Shown piece by piece: positions 44,765 to 54,271 of a stretch of DNA of 64,000 nucleotides. Both the position numbers and the translations under genes were made by a program. Positions within the stretch are counted from its first letter, which is position 1; each line of letters starts with the position of its first letter. The notes beneath the pieces are model-generated. The model did not search any database, was not told where the DNA came from, and saw only the letters and a program-made list of their open reading frames with translations. The stretch is taken from assembly GCA_937872515.1 (NCBI GenBank), contig CALMSX010000115.1, positions 1 through 64,000 of the forward strand. Direction: 5' to 3'. Source of the stretch: an uncultured Bacteroidota bacterium (GTDB lineage: Bacteria; Bacteroidota; Bacteroidia; Chitinophagales; Saprospiraceae).

Positions 44765-47700
44765 TTAAAACTCCTCACTGGGTATTTCCATAAATGGGCG
44801 GTCTTCTTCAAGGTAATCGGGATCTACCGCATCCATGCCCATTTCTTCGGCTACAAATTGACACCAGTGACAATCGTTGCAGGCCTTGTCGAAATCATAG
44901 GCCTTGATCTTGTTGTACACATACCTGATTTGATTGCCCACCCGATGCATATCTTCACTCGTGACTTCTACACTTTTGATTTTGGCATCTTCTTCATCGG
45001 AGCTGATAAATTGGAATACAGCACCGCCAAAACGACCCTTACCTTCATTTTGTCGTTCTGTCAACAGGCGATAGAACACGGCCTGTCGCCAATAGTCTCC
45101 GCCATTTTTGCCCAACTCAATATCATCCTCACTGGCCTTTGTAAATTTGCCTGAATCCGATTTTCCGGTTTTGTAGTCATATACTTCGTAGCGGTCATCA
45201 TACTGCGAAAGCCGGTCAATGATGCCGGTAATTGGAATGCCTTCGAAGTCTGATTTGATTTTTAATTCAACCCGGTGCTGGCGAGGTGTATTCCAATGAT
45301 TGTTTTGTTGTTGATAATGCAGGGTAAGGGCTTTTTTCCCTTCAAAATGGTGGGAGGTAAATTCGGCTTCTGTAAAATGAGAGCGGAATTTATCCATGCC
45401 TTTATCAAAAAACATTAGTAAGGTTTCCAAAGGTGGCACCGAATCTGTTTTGTGGTCATTCCAGTAGAGGAAAAACTTTTCCAATGCGAAGTGTATGGCG
45501 TTGCCATACCCCGGTGCTGGCTTTCTGGCAGAGGGTACGCGCAAAATGTTTTCAAAATAAAAGGTTACCGGACAATGGAGAAATTTTGAAACGCCCGTAG
45601 CATTCATTTCCAGTCGAGTGAGGGCAGCTTCCACCGCCTGCTGGTCGATCAAACTGGGTTGGAAACGAATTTCGCTGAGCCGCTTGCTCAAATAGACGTC
45701 CAATGCTTTTTGATCAGAAACTTGTGTTTCCATGCCCTGGAAGTCGAAACCCAATTCTGAAAGGAAGGGGAGAAAGTCGAGGTTTTTCCCGTTTTGATCC
45801 TCCAATGAAGTAAGGATGGTCAACGATTTTTCGGCTCTGGTCATGGCCACAAAAAACAATCGACGCTCATCTTCATCATTGCTGTCACCAGCCTTCCTGA
45901 ATAGGGTAGGAGGGAATTTTGTATTTTCTGAGGGCTTATCCAACCAACTTTTTTTGGTGGCATTGAGGATAAAAACATAGGGAAACTCCAAACCTTTGCT
46001 GCCATGCGCAGAAACAAAATTGATCCCGTCTTCTGCTATCACAATGCTGTTGTAAGCCAACTCAATTTCATAGTCTTGTCTTTTCTCAATGGCTAGCAGA
46101 ATATTGGCCAGACTCAATTCTCCTGCCTTACTGGTGAGGTCTTTTATGTAATCAAAAAATCGATTAATCAACTGCAGCCTCCATGTACTGTTGCCAGACC
46201 TGAGTATGTGATCCATCATCCCTGTTTCTGTGATAATTTTTTCGAGCATCACCTGCGAGGTATGGTTGACCACGGCTCCAATCAGCTGTTCCAGCACAGC
46301 GGCACAGTGCATGGTTTCTTTGATCTTCTGAATGCCGAGTGCCTGAAGACCGGCCTCATCTCTCAAAAAGTCCCTCCACAAGAAGCTGACTTCGTTTTCA
46401 TCTCTGGCACTTCGGGAGGCATGAATGGCTATCTTACCAATATCCAATACATCCAGGCCCCAAAAATCATAGTGCATGATTTCAAACAAAAGATGTTTTT
46501 TGGCATCCGGATATTTCATCTCGCCCTCAACAAATTCCATCAAATGTAAGATGCGTTTGATCTCTGGCTGTTGGAGTACGTCTATCCTCTTTTTGACGTT
46601 GAGGGGGATTCCGGCTTTGGTATAATATTGGATGAGGGGTTCTGCATCTTTGTGATTTCTGTAGATGACCGCAATGTCGCGGTAGTCGACTCCTGCCTTT
46701 TTCAACGCCTCAATTTCCTGGACCAACCCCAATTCCATGGCACCGGGACTTTTAAACAATTTAAGTGTGGGCTGAACTGCTGTATGCTCATCTTCAAACG
46801 TCCTCCCGGCTTTGAGTTTTTTATTCAGTCCGCTCAGTCGCTCCTGGTTGTTTTCAATCAACTGTAAGGCGCTGTCAAGCAGGTTTTGTCGGCTGCGATA
46901 ATTGACATCCAGTACAACCAGTTCGGGATCATATCTTTCTATAAAAGTAGTTATGTTGTGTAAGTTGGCACCTTGAAATCGATAGATGGCCTGATCATCA
47001 TCTCCCACCACAAAAAGATTGGGCTTATCGTCGTAGTCGCTCAACAAAAATAAAATGTCGTTTTGTACACCGTTGGTATCTTGATACTCGTCTGCCAAAA
47101 CAAACTGATATTGTTCCTGGTACCTGAGTTTCAGGGCTTCATGGTTTTTTAATGCCTTCACAACCCAGAGTATGGAGTCATTAAAATCAAGCCTCTCTTT
47201 TTTTAAGAGCAGTTGTTGATAAACCTCAATCAGTGGGGCCGCATTTCTGACAAAATCATACTTTTTAAGCTCTGTTTTGATTGCCTCCGTCTTAGGATCC
47301 CCTTTTTTGTTGCCCTTATAATTGGACTTGTATTGAAATTCTTCCATGCCGGGTAGAAGTTCAGCATATGCCTGATACGCTTGTTCAATCATTTCAGCAT
47401 TCCATTCTTCCTGTTTCATGGCTGAAAATACGCGCTCATATCTTTTTAAATCATAGAGCTGATTGCCTGTATTGCGCCGCAAAACATGGTCCAGTGGCAG
47501 GCCTTGCATCATTTCGGCTATGGTCTCTCTCAACTCAACCTCATCTGCATTTTGAAGGTCGAAATAATCGCCAAAGTACTCGGGATTTTCACGAATGATT
47601 TTATTGCAAAAGCCATGGAAGGTGTAGATCCCTACTTTGTTGGCATCCGGACCCATAATGCCCAATAAACGATTGCGCATGGCAACGGTTCCGGCATCCG

Positions 47701-47917
47701 TAAAGGTCAGACACAACAAGTTGGAAGCATCAGCATCAGTTTCTACTAAAATTTTACAAACCCTCAAAGCCAACATCTGTGTCTTGCCTGTTCCGGGACC
47801 AGCTACCACCATGACAGGCCCGTAAATACAGTCAACTGCGTGCTTTTGGGCGGCGTTCAAACGATGGTATTCACTATCAAATTTTTGGGCAAATTGCTCG
47901 CGTAGGGAGGGAGTCAT
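44765..47917 (-). CDS. UvrD/Rep-type helicase fused to a PD-(D/E)XK nuclease with a probable Fe-S cluster
   Basis: A 1050-residue DNA repair enzyme. The helicase half has Walker A GPGTGKTQ (residues 40-47), Walker B DEYQDTN, QAIYRFQGA and the SF1 motif VNYRSRQN, with SAHGSKGLEFPYV and FVAMTRAEKSL later. The C-terminal half has a RecB-type nuclease: GIIDRL and VYDYKTGK. A first Cys in FLHCPVTFYF and three more in ACNDCHWCQF match the four ligands of AddB/Cas4-type nucleases, so a 4Fe-4S cluster is likely. Double-strand break end processing is inferred. No AddA/AddB pair is present; it stands alone. Confidence 0.88.
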   Translation of the reverse strand: MTPSLREQFAQKFDSEYHRLNAAQKHAVDCIYGPVMVVAGPGTGKTQMLALRVCKILVETDADASNLLCLTFTDAGTVAMRNRLLGIMGPDANKVGIYTFHGFCNKIIRENPEYFGDYFDLQNADEVELRETIAEMMQGLPLDHVLRRNTGNQLYDLKRYERVFSAMKQEEWNAEMIEQAYQAYAELLPGMEEFQYKSNYKGNKKGDPKTEAIKTELKKYDFVRNAAPLIEVYQQLLLKKERLDFNDSILWVVKALKNHEALKLRYQEQYQFVLADEYQDTNGVQNDILFLLSDYDDKPNLFVVGDDDQAIYRFQGANLHNITTFIERYDPELVVLDVNYRSRQNLLDSALQLIENNQERLSGLNKKLKAGRTFEDEHTAVQPTLKLFKSPGAMELGLVQEIEALKKAGVDYRDIAVIYRNHKDAEPLIQYYTKAGIPLNVKKRIDVLQQPEIKRILHLMEFVEGEMKYPDAKKHLLFEIMHYDFWGLDVLDIGKIAIHASRSARDENEVSFLWRDFLRDEAGLQALGIQKIKETMHCAAVLEQLIGAVVNHTSQVMLEKIITETGMMDHILRSGNSTWRLQLINRFFDYIKDLTSKAGELSLANILLAIEKRQDYEIELAYNSIVIAEDGINFVSAHGSKGLEFPYVFILNATKKSWLDKPSENTKFPPTLFRKAGDSNDEDERRLFFVAMTRAEKSLTILTSLEDQNGKNLDFLPFLSELGFDFQGMETQVSDQKALDVYLSKRLSEIRFQPSLIDQQAVEAALTRLEMNATGVSKFLHCPVTFYFENILRVPSARKPAPGYGNAIHFALEKFFLYWNDHKTDSVPPLETLLMFFDKGMDKFRSHFTEAEFTSHHFEGKKALTLHYQQQNNHWNTPRQHRVELKIKSDFEGIPITGIIDRLSQYDDRYEVYDYKTGKSDSGKFTKASEDDIELGKNGGDYWRQAVFYRLLTERQNEGKGRFGGAVFQFISSDEEDAKIKSVEVTSEDMHRVGNQIRYVYNKIKAYDFDKACNDCHWCQFVAEEMGMDAVDPDYLEEDRPFMEIPSEEF

Positions 47918-48049
47918 TCGTTAAAATTGTGTTAAGATGATTAAACCAAGGCAACAAAATAAAGTTTTTCTACGTCTATGGTATGTATTTGATGCAGATT
48001 TAAATACAACCCCGTTTTGAAATAAAGATGTAAATAGATCAGCAAGCGG

Positions 48050-48092
48050 AGACTGCTCGGTGTCAAGGACACCTTGAGCGGTCTTTTTTTTT
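48050..48092 (+). terminator. Strong intrinsic terminator upstream of folB
   Basis: The arms AGACTGCTCGGTGTC (48050-48064) and 48068-48084 form a 15 bp stem with one G-T pair and a two-base bulge, loop AAG, followed by a long T-tract. It works only on the plus strand, yet no plus-strand gene precedes it: the upstream gene is the divergent helicase. It may end a small RNA or act as an attenuator of folB. Confidence 0.75.
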
Positions 48093-48148
48093 GCCCCTTA
48101 CCCAGCCCTCATCCCAATTTTACCTATTTTAGCCATTATTTTTTAAAC

Positions 48149-48502
48149 ATGGGCAAATTTTCAATAGGTATTAAAAATGCCACGTTCTATGCATTTCATG
48201 GAGTGTATGAAGCCGAAAGAGCTGCCGGCCATCATTTTTCTGTATCCCTCTCCGTCGACTTTGACCAAAGTTATTTCTCCAGGGAAGAACTGGCAACCAC
48301 CATCAACTACGAAGTGCTTTTTCAATTGGTAGGTAGCCGCATGGCTCAATCCAGCAAATTACTCGAAACCGTTGCGTGTGATATCGTTGACACCTGTAAA
48401 AAGGAATGGCCCCATCTGTTGGAAGTTAGAATTAAGATTGAAAAGATTGGCGTTCAATTGGGTGGAAAATTGGAAAACAGCTTTGTAGAGCTGATTGCCT
48501 GA
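48149..48502 (+). CDS. folB: Dihydroneopterin aldolase
   Basis: A 117-residue enzyme of folate synthesis that cleaves 7,8-dihydroneopterin. The ATG at 48149 gives the usual start (GKFSIGIKNATFYAFHGVYEAER, with AFHGVY as the family signature). TINYEVLFQLV holds the Tyr and ETVACDIVD and the final QLGGKLENSFVEL match the family; the catalytic Lys is probably in IKIEKIG. Upstream in-frame residues are not homologous. It is separated from its 5' side by a strong terminator, so expression may be conditional. Confidence 0.85.
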   Translation: MGKFSIGIKNATFYAFHGVYEAERAAGHHFSVSLSVDFDQSYFSREELATTINYEVLFQLVGSRMAQSSKLLETVACDIVDTCKKEWPHLLEVRIKIEKIGVQLGGKLENSFVELIA

Positions 48503-48562
48503 CCGCAAGGCACAACCAAATTGGCGTTTTTTGCATCTATCTAGCATAGAAAGTTAACCATA

Positions 48563-49651
48563 ATGTACAGATATATTATTTTCATCGTTTTTGTTGTTCT
48601 TTTGAATGCCTGCAGTTCTGAAGTGGGTTCAAAGTATAGACCAAAGTCTCCCGCCTTTGGAAAAATGAATGACATCGTGGTAATATGTGATAAAAATATG
48701 TGGGAGAGCTTTATTGGCGATACTTTTTCCTACTACTATGAATCGGCCTTCCCTGTAATGACGCAGCCGGAAGCCATCTTTGACCTGAGGCACATGACTT
48801 CGGAAGAGGTTATGGCGGATGACTTAAAAAAACAACTCAGAACGTTTATTGTGCTGGCCAATCTGGGCGATGCCAATTCACCAACCTCAAAATGGGTGGG
48901 TGAAGATATGGGGGCTGACAAAAAGAGTAGGGCCATGGCCGATACAAGCTTCTTTAGCTCAGTAGGTACTGATAAATGGGCAAAAGGCCAATTGATCGTC
49001 TACCTTTTCGGAAAAGACCTGAATGCTTTGACCCAATCCATTGTCAAAACCTTCCCTGCTGTAGCAAAAAGGATCCAGGAACACGACAAAGCCCAACTGG
49101 AGGCCAACGTCTATTCCCATAAAAACAACAACGAAGGGGCTCAACAGCAATTGATCAGAGATTATGGATTAGACATCAAAATACCGGCTGATTACGTAAA
49201 GTCTCCGCTTAAATCTGATTTTACCTGGTATCGTAAAGACTTTAATGGCATGTCTCAACACCTCATCTTTGCACGTAAAAAATATGCCAGTCCTTCAGAC
49301 CTGAGCAAAGCTGCTCTGTTGGCATGGAGAGATGAATTGACAAAATCCATCGAGGGCAGTGTGAAGGGTTCTTTTATGAAAACCAATGCTGTAGACCTGC
49401 CGGTGTATGAGTATGCCTATCAACTCAATTCGTCCTATACCAAAGAGCTGAGAGGCATCTGGGAAATGGAAAACGACTTTATGGGGGGACCTTTTTTTAA
49501 CTACACCCTCTTAAATGCAGCTACCAATGAAATCATCATGATTGATGCACTCGTTTTTGCTCCGGGCAAAGAAAAGAGAGACTACATGCAACAGCTGGAC
49601 CACATTGTGAAAACAGCCAGATTGGTAGCCTCCAAACCGACAGGGAAGTAA
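48563..49651 (+). CDS. DUF4837 family lipoprotein
   Basis: A 362-residue Bacteroidota-specific lipoprotein with lipobox LNACSS. The mature part starts with KYRPKSPAFGKMNDIVVICD, the family's opening. The fold is unknown. It is 60 bases after folB and converges with the YwaF-like gene, which ends on the next base. I can assign the family but no function. Confidence 0.8.
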   Translation: MYRYIIFIVFVVLLNACSSEVGSKYRPKSPAFGKMNDIVVICDKNMWESFIGDTFSYYYESAFPVMTQPEAIFDLRHMTSEEVMADDLKKQLRTFIVLANLGDANSPTSKWVGEDMGADKKSRAMADTSFFSSVGTDKWAKGQLIVYLFGKDLNALTQSIVKTFPAVAKRIQEHDKAQLEANVYSHKNNNEGAQQQLIRDYGLDIKIPADYVKSPLKSDFTWYRKDFNGMSQHLIFARKKYASPSDLSKAALLAWRDELTKSIEGSVKGSFMKTNAVDLPVYEYAYQLNSSYTKELRGIWEMENDFMGGPFFNYTLLNAATNEIIMIDALVFAPGKEKRDYMQQLDHIVKTARLVASKPTGK

Positions 49652-50356
49652 TTAGTTTTTGTTCAACTTTTTAATAATGGCTACCAGGGCCAGAAATGAG
49701 AGTAAGGCGATGGCCTCCAGTTGTAACAAATAATAGGGCCACGGCCACAACACTGACAAGGCGGTATCTTCAGCGGGTTTGCCACGCAGGTACCAATAAT
49801 TGCTGTCTAAGCCGAGGTTGATCATATACATACCCAGGGCCATAACATTGAGCAATAACAATGATTGAAGGGCTACTTTGTAGCTGGGCAGCCATTTAAA
49901 AACAATCCACCCAAATAAGGCCGTAAAGGTGAGCCCAAAATGAACCGTCCAATACCGGATGCTTTCGTAATGCGGAAAGGTTTCGGTAACCGTAGGCGTG
50001 ATCAGCGATTGGGTGGTGCCGATGATGATCCAAAATGAAACTACCGAAAACCAAAACCGACTTCCTGAGGCTACCGCAACCCACATGAGTAAGGGAAGCA
50101 TGTTGCATAAATGGAAGGGTAAATCGTCTTTGATATCAAACATGCCATAGTGCAACCTGATAAATGGTTTGGCCAACTGTAAAAGCGTGATGAAGCCCAA
50201 AAACCAAATCAGAGGTCTTTGGTATTGTTGGGGGTTTGCACTTTTTTGGCAGTAATAAATAAGATAGATGGCGACAAAGGAATAGGCCGTAACCATGAGC
50301 CAATGCTCAATACCGAAAGGGGCAAAATTATGCCTGTCGAGAAAGTAAGCGTTCAT
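49652..50356 (-). CDS. TIGR02206/YwaF-like integral membrane protein
   Basis: A 234-residue protein with six predicted TM helices. I use the ATG at 50356; the frame is open further upstream. The segment FHLCNMLPLLMWVAV, with its conserved His, and YWYLRGKPAEDT are characteristic of the TIGR02206 family (Bacillus YwaF). No role is established. It is divergent from the LytS-like kinase gene. Confidence 0.75.
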   Translation of the reverse strand: MNAYFLDRHNFAPFGIEHWLMVTAYSFVAIYLIYYCQKSANPQQYQRPLIWFLGFITLLQLAKPFIRLHYGMFDIKDDLPFHLCNMLPLLMWVAVASGSRFWFSVVSFWIIIGTTQSLITPTVTETFPHYESIRYWTVHFGLTFTALFGWIVFKWLPSYKVALQSLLLLNVMALGMYMINLGLDSNYWYLRGKPAEDTALSVLWPWPYYLLQLEAIALLSFLALVAIIKKLNKN

Positions 50357-50461
50357 CTGTTTATTTGATGTAAAAGTATTGGGTTTGTTTAAAAATTTCA
50401 AGACCTAAACTAAATAATTAGCAATATTTTTAAAAAATCAGGTTTTTCACCCACCATTCTG

Positions 50462-50469
50462 TAATTTTG
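50462..50469 (+). promoter_or_regulatory. -7 element TAATTTTG for the LytS/LytTR pair
   Basis: TAATTTTG ends 4 bases before the ATG at 50474, so transcription would start at or within the start codon region, suggesting a leaderless mRNA. No -33 TTG is visible. Confidence 0.4.
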
Positions 50470-50473
50470 ATCT

Positions 50474-51532
50474 ATGGCCAAACTGATTTCCATAGAGCGA
50501 AAAGGGGATGTTACCACTTTAAACGACATCGGTTTCAGGCTCATCCTCATTCCCTTTTTTGGCATCGCCATTGCTGCGTTTGTAGGCCTGGTCGATCACA
50601 GCACCTACAGCCTGACCCAGCTCAAACTGGCCTATTTGTTTACCATTTTTATTTCATTTGTCATCTGGCATGGCAATCGGTACCTGCTCTTTTTCCTGAG
50701 GGCTTATTTTAACTGGTTTGAACACCCGGTCCGAAAAATTGTGGTTCTTTTTTTTTCCATTGTCAATTTTACCATCGTTTCTTCCGTGCTCCTGCACTAC
50801 GTCTATTTTCAGCTATTTGAACGCGGCGAAGTCGATTGGCAAAAGGTCCAGACTTCTACCCTCATCATCGTCATTGCGGTATTGTTTATTGCCCACGTGT
50901 ATGAAACCGCCTTCACGGTAAAGGAAGCGGAAGGGGAGCGGGTTAAAAGGGCCGAGACCGAGCAAGCCAAGGCCGAAGCGGAATTGAATGCACTAAAATC
51001 GCAGATTGATCCGCACTTTATTTTTAATTCGCTCAATACGCTTTCCCATCTCATCAACGAACAACCTTCCAGGGCTTCTGAGTTCAATGACAACCTTGCC
51101 CTGGTGTACCGATACATCCTCAACCAACGCAATTCCAATCTGGTGGTGCTCGACGATGAATTGCAATTTTTAAATGCCTACTTTTCACTCATCCGCATCC
51201 GGCACGGCTCGGCAGTTGAGTTGGAAATCAATGATAAAATGGGACTCAGGTACGCGCGTCTTTTGCCGCCCATCTCTATCCAGCAGTTGGTCGAAAATGC
51301 CATCAAACACAATGAGTTTTCTGATTCCGCCCCCTTAAAAATAAAGGTTGAGGTGGATGAAAAAAGCCTGAAAGTCAGCAACAATAAAGTCATTAAAAAA
51401 ACTGGCGTGCCCTCATCCCAAACCGGATTGACCAATTTGGACAACCGATACCAGTTAATTGCTGGCAAGGGCATCACCATTGACACAAATGAATCCGTTT
51501 TTTCCGTAGTATTGCCCTTATTAGAATGGTAG
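50474..51532 (+). CDS. LytS-like sensor histidine kinase
   Basis: A 352-residue membrane kinase (PF06580). Four TM helices occupy residues about 20-150, then a coiled linker rich in Glu, Ala and Lys (EAEGERVKRAETEQAKAEAEL). The H-box is IDPHFIFNSLNTLSHLI, the N-box LVENAIKHNEF, and a degenerate G-box QTGLTNLDNRY follows. It has no periplasmic sensor domain, so it probably senses membrane state or a neighbouring protein. It is paired with the LytTR regulator 3 bases on. Confidence 0.9.
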   Translation: MAKLISIERKGDVTTLNDIGFRLILIPFFGIAIAAFVGLVDHSTYSLTQLKLAYLFTIFISFVIWHGNRYLLFFLRAYFNWFEHPVRKIVVLFFSIVNFTIVSSVLLHYVYFQLFERGEVDWQKVQTSTLIIVIAVLFIAHVYETAFTVKEAEGERVKRAETEQAKAEAELNALKSQIDPHFIFNSLNTLSHLINEQPSRASEFNDNLALVYRYILNQRNSNLVVLDDELQFLNAYFSLIRIRHGSAVELEINDKMGLRYARLLPPISIQQLVENAIKHNEFSDSAPLKIKVEVDEKSLKVSNNKVIKKTGVPSSQTGLTNLDNRYQLIAGKGITIDTNESVFSVVLPLLEW

Positions 51533-51534
51533 CC

Positions 51535-52290
51535 ATGATCAATTGTGTAATTCTGGAAGATGAAAAACCCGCTGCGGCCAGGTTGGCGCTGATGTTGACC
51601 GAAAGTAAACACGCTATCAACCTGTTGACCACCTTACACAGCCTGGAGGAAGCCGTGACCTGGATGAAAAGCAATCCGAGTCCGGATATTTTATTGATGG
51701 ACATCAATTTGACGGATGGCCTCTCTTTTGAACTTTTTGATCAGGTAAAGGTGCCATGTCCGGTGGTATTTACAACGGCCCACGATGAATACTGGATGCA
51801 GGCTTTTGAGCACAACGGCATCGATTATTTATTAAAGCCCATCACCCTCGACAAGCTGGATGCCGCTTTGGATAAGCTGGAACAACTTAAGCTGCACTTT
51901 GTCAACCAACCCAAAATGATTGCCCAGCTGGCCATGCCCAAAGAAAATCAGTTCAAAAGGCGGTTTTTGGTAAAAAAGGGAAGCGAGTTGTTGTCGTTGC
52001 CGGTGGAACAAATCGCTTATTTTTATTCTTCCAACAAGTTGGTCTGTCTGGTAAACAAAGAAGGGCAAAAATTTGTAATGGACCCCTCGCTTTCGGAAAT
52101 CGAAAAAAACCTGGACCCTGATCTATTTTTTAGGTTAAACCGGCAGGTGCTGGCTTCCAGGCAGGCCATAGCTAAGGTAAAGGCCTATGCCAAGAGCAAA
52201 TTGATGATAGAACTTAATCCCACCTTCCAGGAAGACATCGTGGTGAGCCAGGAAAACCTGTCTTCTTTTAAAGAATGGATGGACAATTGA
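51535..52290 (+). CDS. LytTR-family response regulator
   Basis: A 251-residue regulator. I use the ATG at 51535, directly before INCVILEDEKPAA; an ATG at 51526, inside the kinase stop region, is also possible. The receiver domain has Asp56 in LLMDINLTD as the phosphorylation site and the later switch residues in FTTAHDEYWMQAFEHN. The LytTR DNA-binding domain follows (KRRFLVKKGSELLSLPVEQIAYFYS). It is the partner of the LytS-like kinase; such pairs bind short direct repeats in target promoters. Confidence 0.92.
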   Translation: MINCVILEDEKPAAARLALMLTESKHAINLLTTLHSLEEAVTWMKSNPSPDILLMDINLTDGLSFELFDQVKVPCPVVFTTAHDEYWMQAFEHNGIDYLLKPITLDKLDAALDKLEQLKLHFVNQPKMIAQLAMPKENQFKRRFLVKKGSELLSLPVEQIAYFYSSNKLVCLVNKEGQKFVMDPSLSEIEKNLDPDLFFRLNRQVLASRQAIAKVKAYAKSKLMIELNPTFQEDIVVSQENLSSFKEWMDN

Positions 52291-52381
52291 GTTAAATAAC
52301 CATTAATTGCTGTTTTATGGCATTTTTTTAGTTTACCTTTCGTTTAAGAGGTATCTGAGGGTACCGTAATTTGTAGAAAAG

Positions 52382-53281
52382 ATGAAAAAAGACACATTTA
52401 TCACAGGCTTGTTTTCCGGCATTCTGCTCTCAGCCGTTTTGGGAGTAGGCATTGCGTACACCGCGCCCGATGCCATGCCACCGCTCAATGAGCTGCCGCA
52501 ACTAGTGCGCCCACCCAGATTAAAAGAAAATGTCAGTTTTGCCGGAGAGACCCTGCCAATGAACATCGATACCCGCGAAAGAATGGAAAAAGAGCTGTTG
52601 GTAAATTCTTATTACCACACCAGCACCATCCTGGCCATTAAAAATGCACCCCGGTTTTTTCCCATGATCGAAAGAATTTTAAAAGAAGAAGGAGTGCCCG
52701 ATGATTTTAAGTACCTGGCGGTAGCAGAAAGCAACTTGTCCAACGGTTCCTCAGGTGCGGGGGCCAAGGGTCTATGGCAGTTTTTGAAGGGTACCGCCGG
52801 CGATTTTGGTCTGGAGGTCAATACAGAGGTGGAAGAACGGTTTCACTACGAAAAATCAACCAGAGCCGCAGCCCGTTTCATCAAACACCTATACCAGAGA
52901 ACCGGTTCCTGGGTCAATGCAGCAGCCGCCTACAACATGGGACTGGCCAATCTCAACAAAGCCCTGGATGCACAGTCGGAAAAATCATTTTTTGACCTCA
53001 ATGTCAATGACGAAACCTCCCGTTATGTGTTTAGAATTGTAGCGCTGAAAGAAATTTTACTCAAGCCCCAGGCCTTTGGTTTTTATGTCGATGAAGACCA
53101 GAAATATGCCCCTTTTAAAGGACTCAAAGAAGTAACCATCACCAGCCCCGTAGCCAGTTTGAGCGAGTTGGCCCATCAACATGGACTGACCTATCGTATG
53201 CTCAAATACTATAATCCCTGGTTGATTGATGCTAAGTTGACGGCAAAAGATAAAAAGTATACCATCCTCGTTCCGGAATAG
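52382..53281 (+). CDS. Lytic transglycosylase (SLT/MltD-like)
   Basis: A 299-residue exported protein with an N-terminal signal or anchor (residues about 7-27). The SLT domain has the catalytic Glu in AVAESNLSNGSSGAGAKG, followed by GLWQF and AAAAYNMGLANLNKAL. The end holds a peptidoglycan-binding LysM-like segment (SLSELAHQHGLTYRMLKYYN). It cleaves peptidoglycan with formation of 1,6-anhydroMurNAc, probably in growth or secretion-related remodelling. It converges with the DUF6089 gene, 1 base away. Confidence 0.88.
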   Translation: MKKDTFITGLFSGILLSAVLGVGIAYTAPDAMPPLNELPQLVRPPRLKENVSFAGETLPMNIDTRERMEKELLVNSYYHTSTILAIKNAPRFFPMIERILKEEGVPDDFKYLAVAESNLSNGSSGAGAKGLWQFLKGTAGDFGLEVNTEVEERFHYEKSTRAAARFIKHLYQRTGSWVNAAAAYNMGLANLNKALDAQSEKSFFDLNVNDETSRYVFRIVALKEILLKPQAFGFYVDEDQKYAPFKGLKEVTITSPVASLSELAHQHGLTYRMLKYYNPWLIDAKLTAKDKKYTILVPE

Positions 53282-53282
53282 G

Positions 53283-54143
53283 CTACCACAAACCGGCAGG
53301 AATAGGAGGACCTGCCTCCGGAATAGCTGTTTTTTTAGCCCCAAACATGTAGTACACAGAAAGCTGGTGGATGATGTACCAGTCATTGTTTTCAGCATTG
53401 CCCCTCTGAATGCCGGCTACCGCTGGTGGATTGTCGATGTTCCATTCTACCTCCCGGTAGGCGAGTTGGGCGGCCAGATCCGATGAATATTTTTTGATTC
53501 CATTCAGGTCGTAATAATTTCCACTTACGTCATCCAGATAATCGGTATAGGTTTTTCGGGGTGAAATTTCTGCCCTAATTTTTAGGAAGGGCCACGGTGT
53601 ATATTCGAGCCCCAAACCAAAGGGATACGAAATATCCACCAAACTATAGGCATTCAAACCGGAAAGAGGCATGCCCTGGCCTTCGGTGTGCAGGGGCTGC
53701 AGTCGCACCCATTCTCCCTGGTATTCGGCCTTAGGATTAAAAGTGAAAACCCCGATACCCGTTTTGATAAAGGGCTTCAGCTGGTGTTCCTTTTTGGTAA
53801 ATAACGAAACCGGATAAAAATGAAAACAGAGGCTTAATTCGTTGAGCGCGGATCTGAAATGGAGGTTGCGCTTTTGCCGGTCAGGTGAATCTGCATCCTT
53901 GTCATAGGCCTGCATATAGGTATTGATAAAGCTGGCTGAAAAATCCATGGTGCGGTGCAGGTCATAGGTAAAACTAATGCCCTTGGCAAAGCGAAGATTC
54001 TGGGTTAACGTTTCTGATTTATCGGAGAGATCCCCTTTGTATTGACAAGCTCCCAGCACAATACCGGCTCCGAAGTTTTGGGATTGTGCTTGCAATGCTG
54101 TAAAAAGCATAAAAATGCCTAATATGAAGCGTAACGCTTTCAA
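53283..54143 (-). CDS. DUF6089 family outer-membrane beta-barrel protein
   Basis: A 286-residue protein with an N-terminal signal that ends near QAQSQ. There is no ATG upstream of it and the frame starts with a TTG at 54143, so I accept TTG. The mature part starts with NFGAGIVLGACQYKGDLS and contains alternating beta strands, with LEYTPWPFLKIRAEI near the end. This is the DUF6089 family, small OmpA/PorG-like barrels of Bacteroidota; PorG-like proteins belong to T9SS, which is a possible role. The tail is Ala/Pro rich. Confidence 0.75.
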   Translation of the reverse strand: MKALRFILGIFMLFTALQAQSQNFGAGIVLGACQYKGDLSDKSETLTQNLRFAKGISFTYDLHRTMDFSASFINTYMQAYDKDADSPDRQKRNLHFRSALNELSLCFHFYPVSLFTKKEHQLKPFIKTGIGVFTFNPKAEYQGEWVRLQPLHTEGQGMPLSGLNAYSLVDISYPFGLGLEYTPWPFLKIRAEISPRKTYTDYLDDVSGNYYDLNGIKKYSSDLAAQLAYREVEWNIDNPPAVAGIQRGNAENNDWYIIHQLSVYYMFGAKKTAIPEAGPPIPAGLW

Positions 54144-54190
54144 AGTCTGGTTATCGATTATAATACAAAACTAATTAATAATAATCATAA

Positions 54191-54216
54191 TGTGAGAGGG
54201 CTTTTTCCCTCTCACA
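54191..54216 (-). terminator. Hairpin between rimM and the DUF6089 gene
   Basis: A perfect 10 bp stem, TGTGAGAGGG (54191-54200) with CCCTCTCACA (54207-54216), loop of six T on the plus strand. The tract after the stem on the minus strand is not a T-run (TTATGATTATT), so termination is likely weak, or it is an RNA stabilising hairpin. Confidence 0.4.
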
Positions 54217-54271
54217 CTTGATCTTGTGCTGTTTAAGTTTGATGTAAAACTAAGTCAGGGAAATGGAATGA

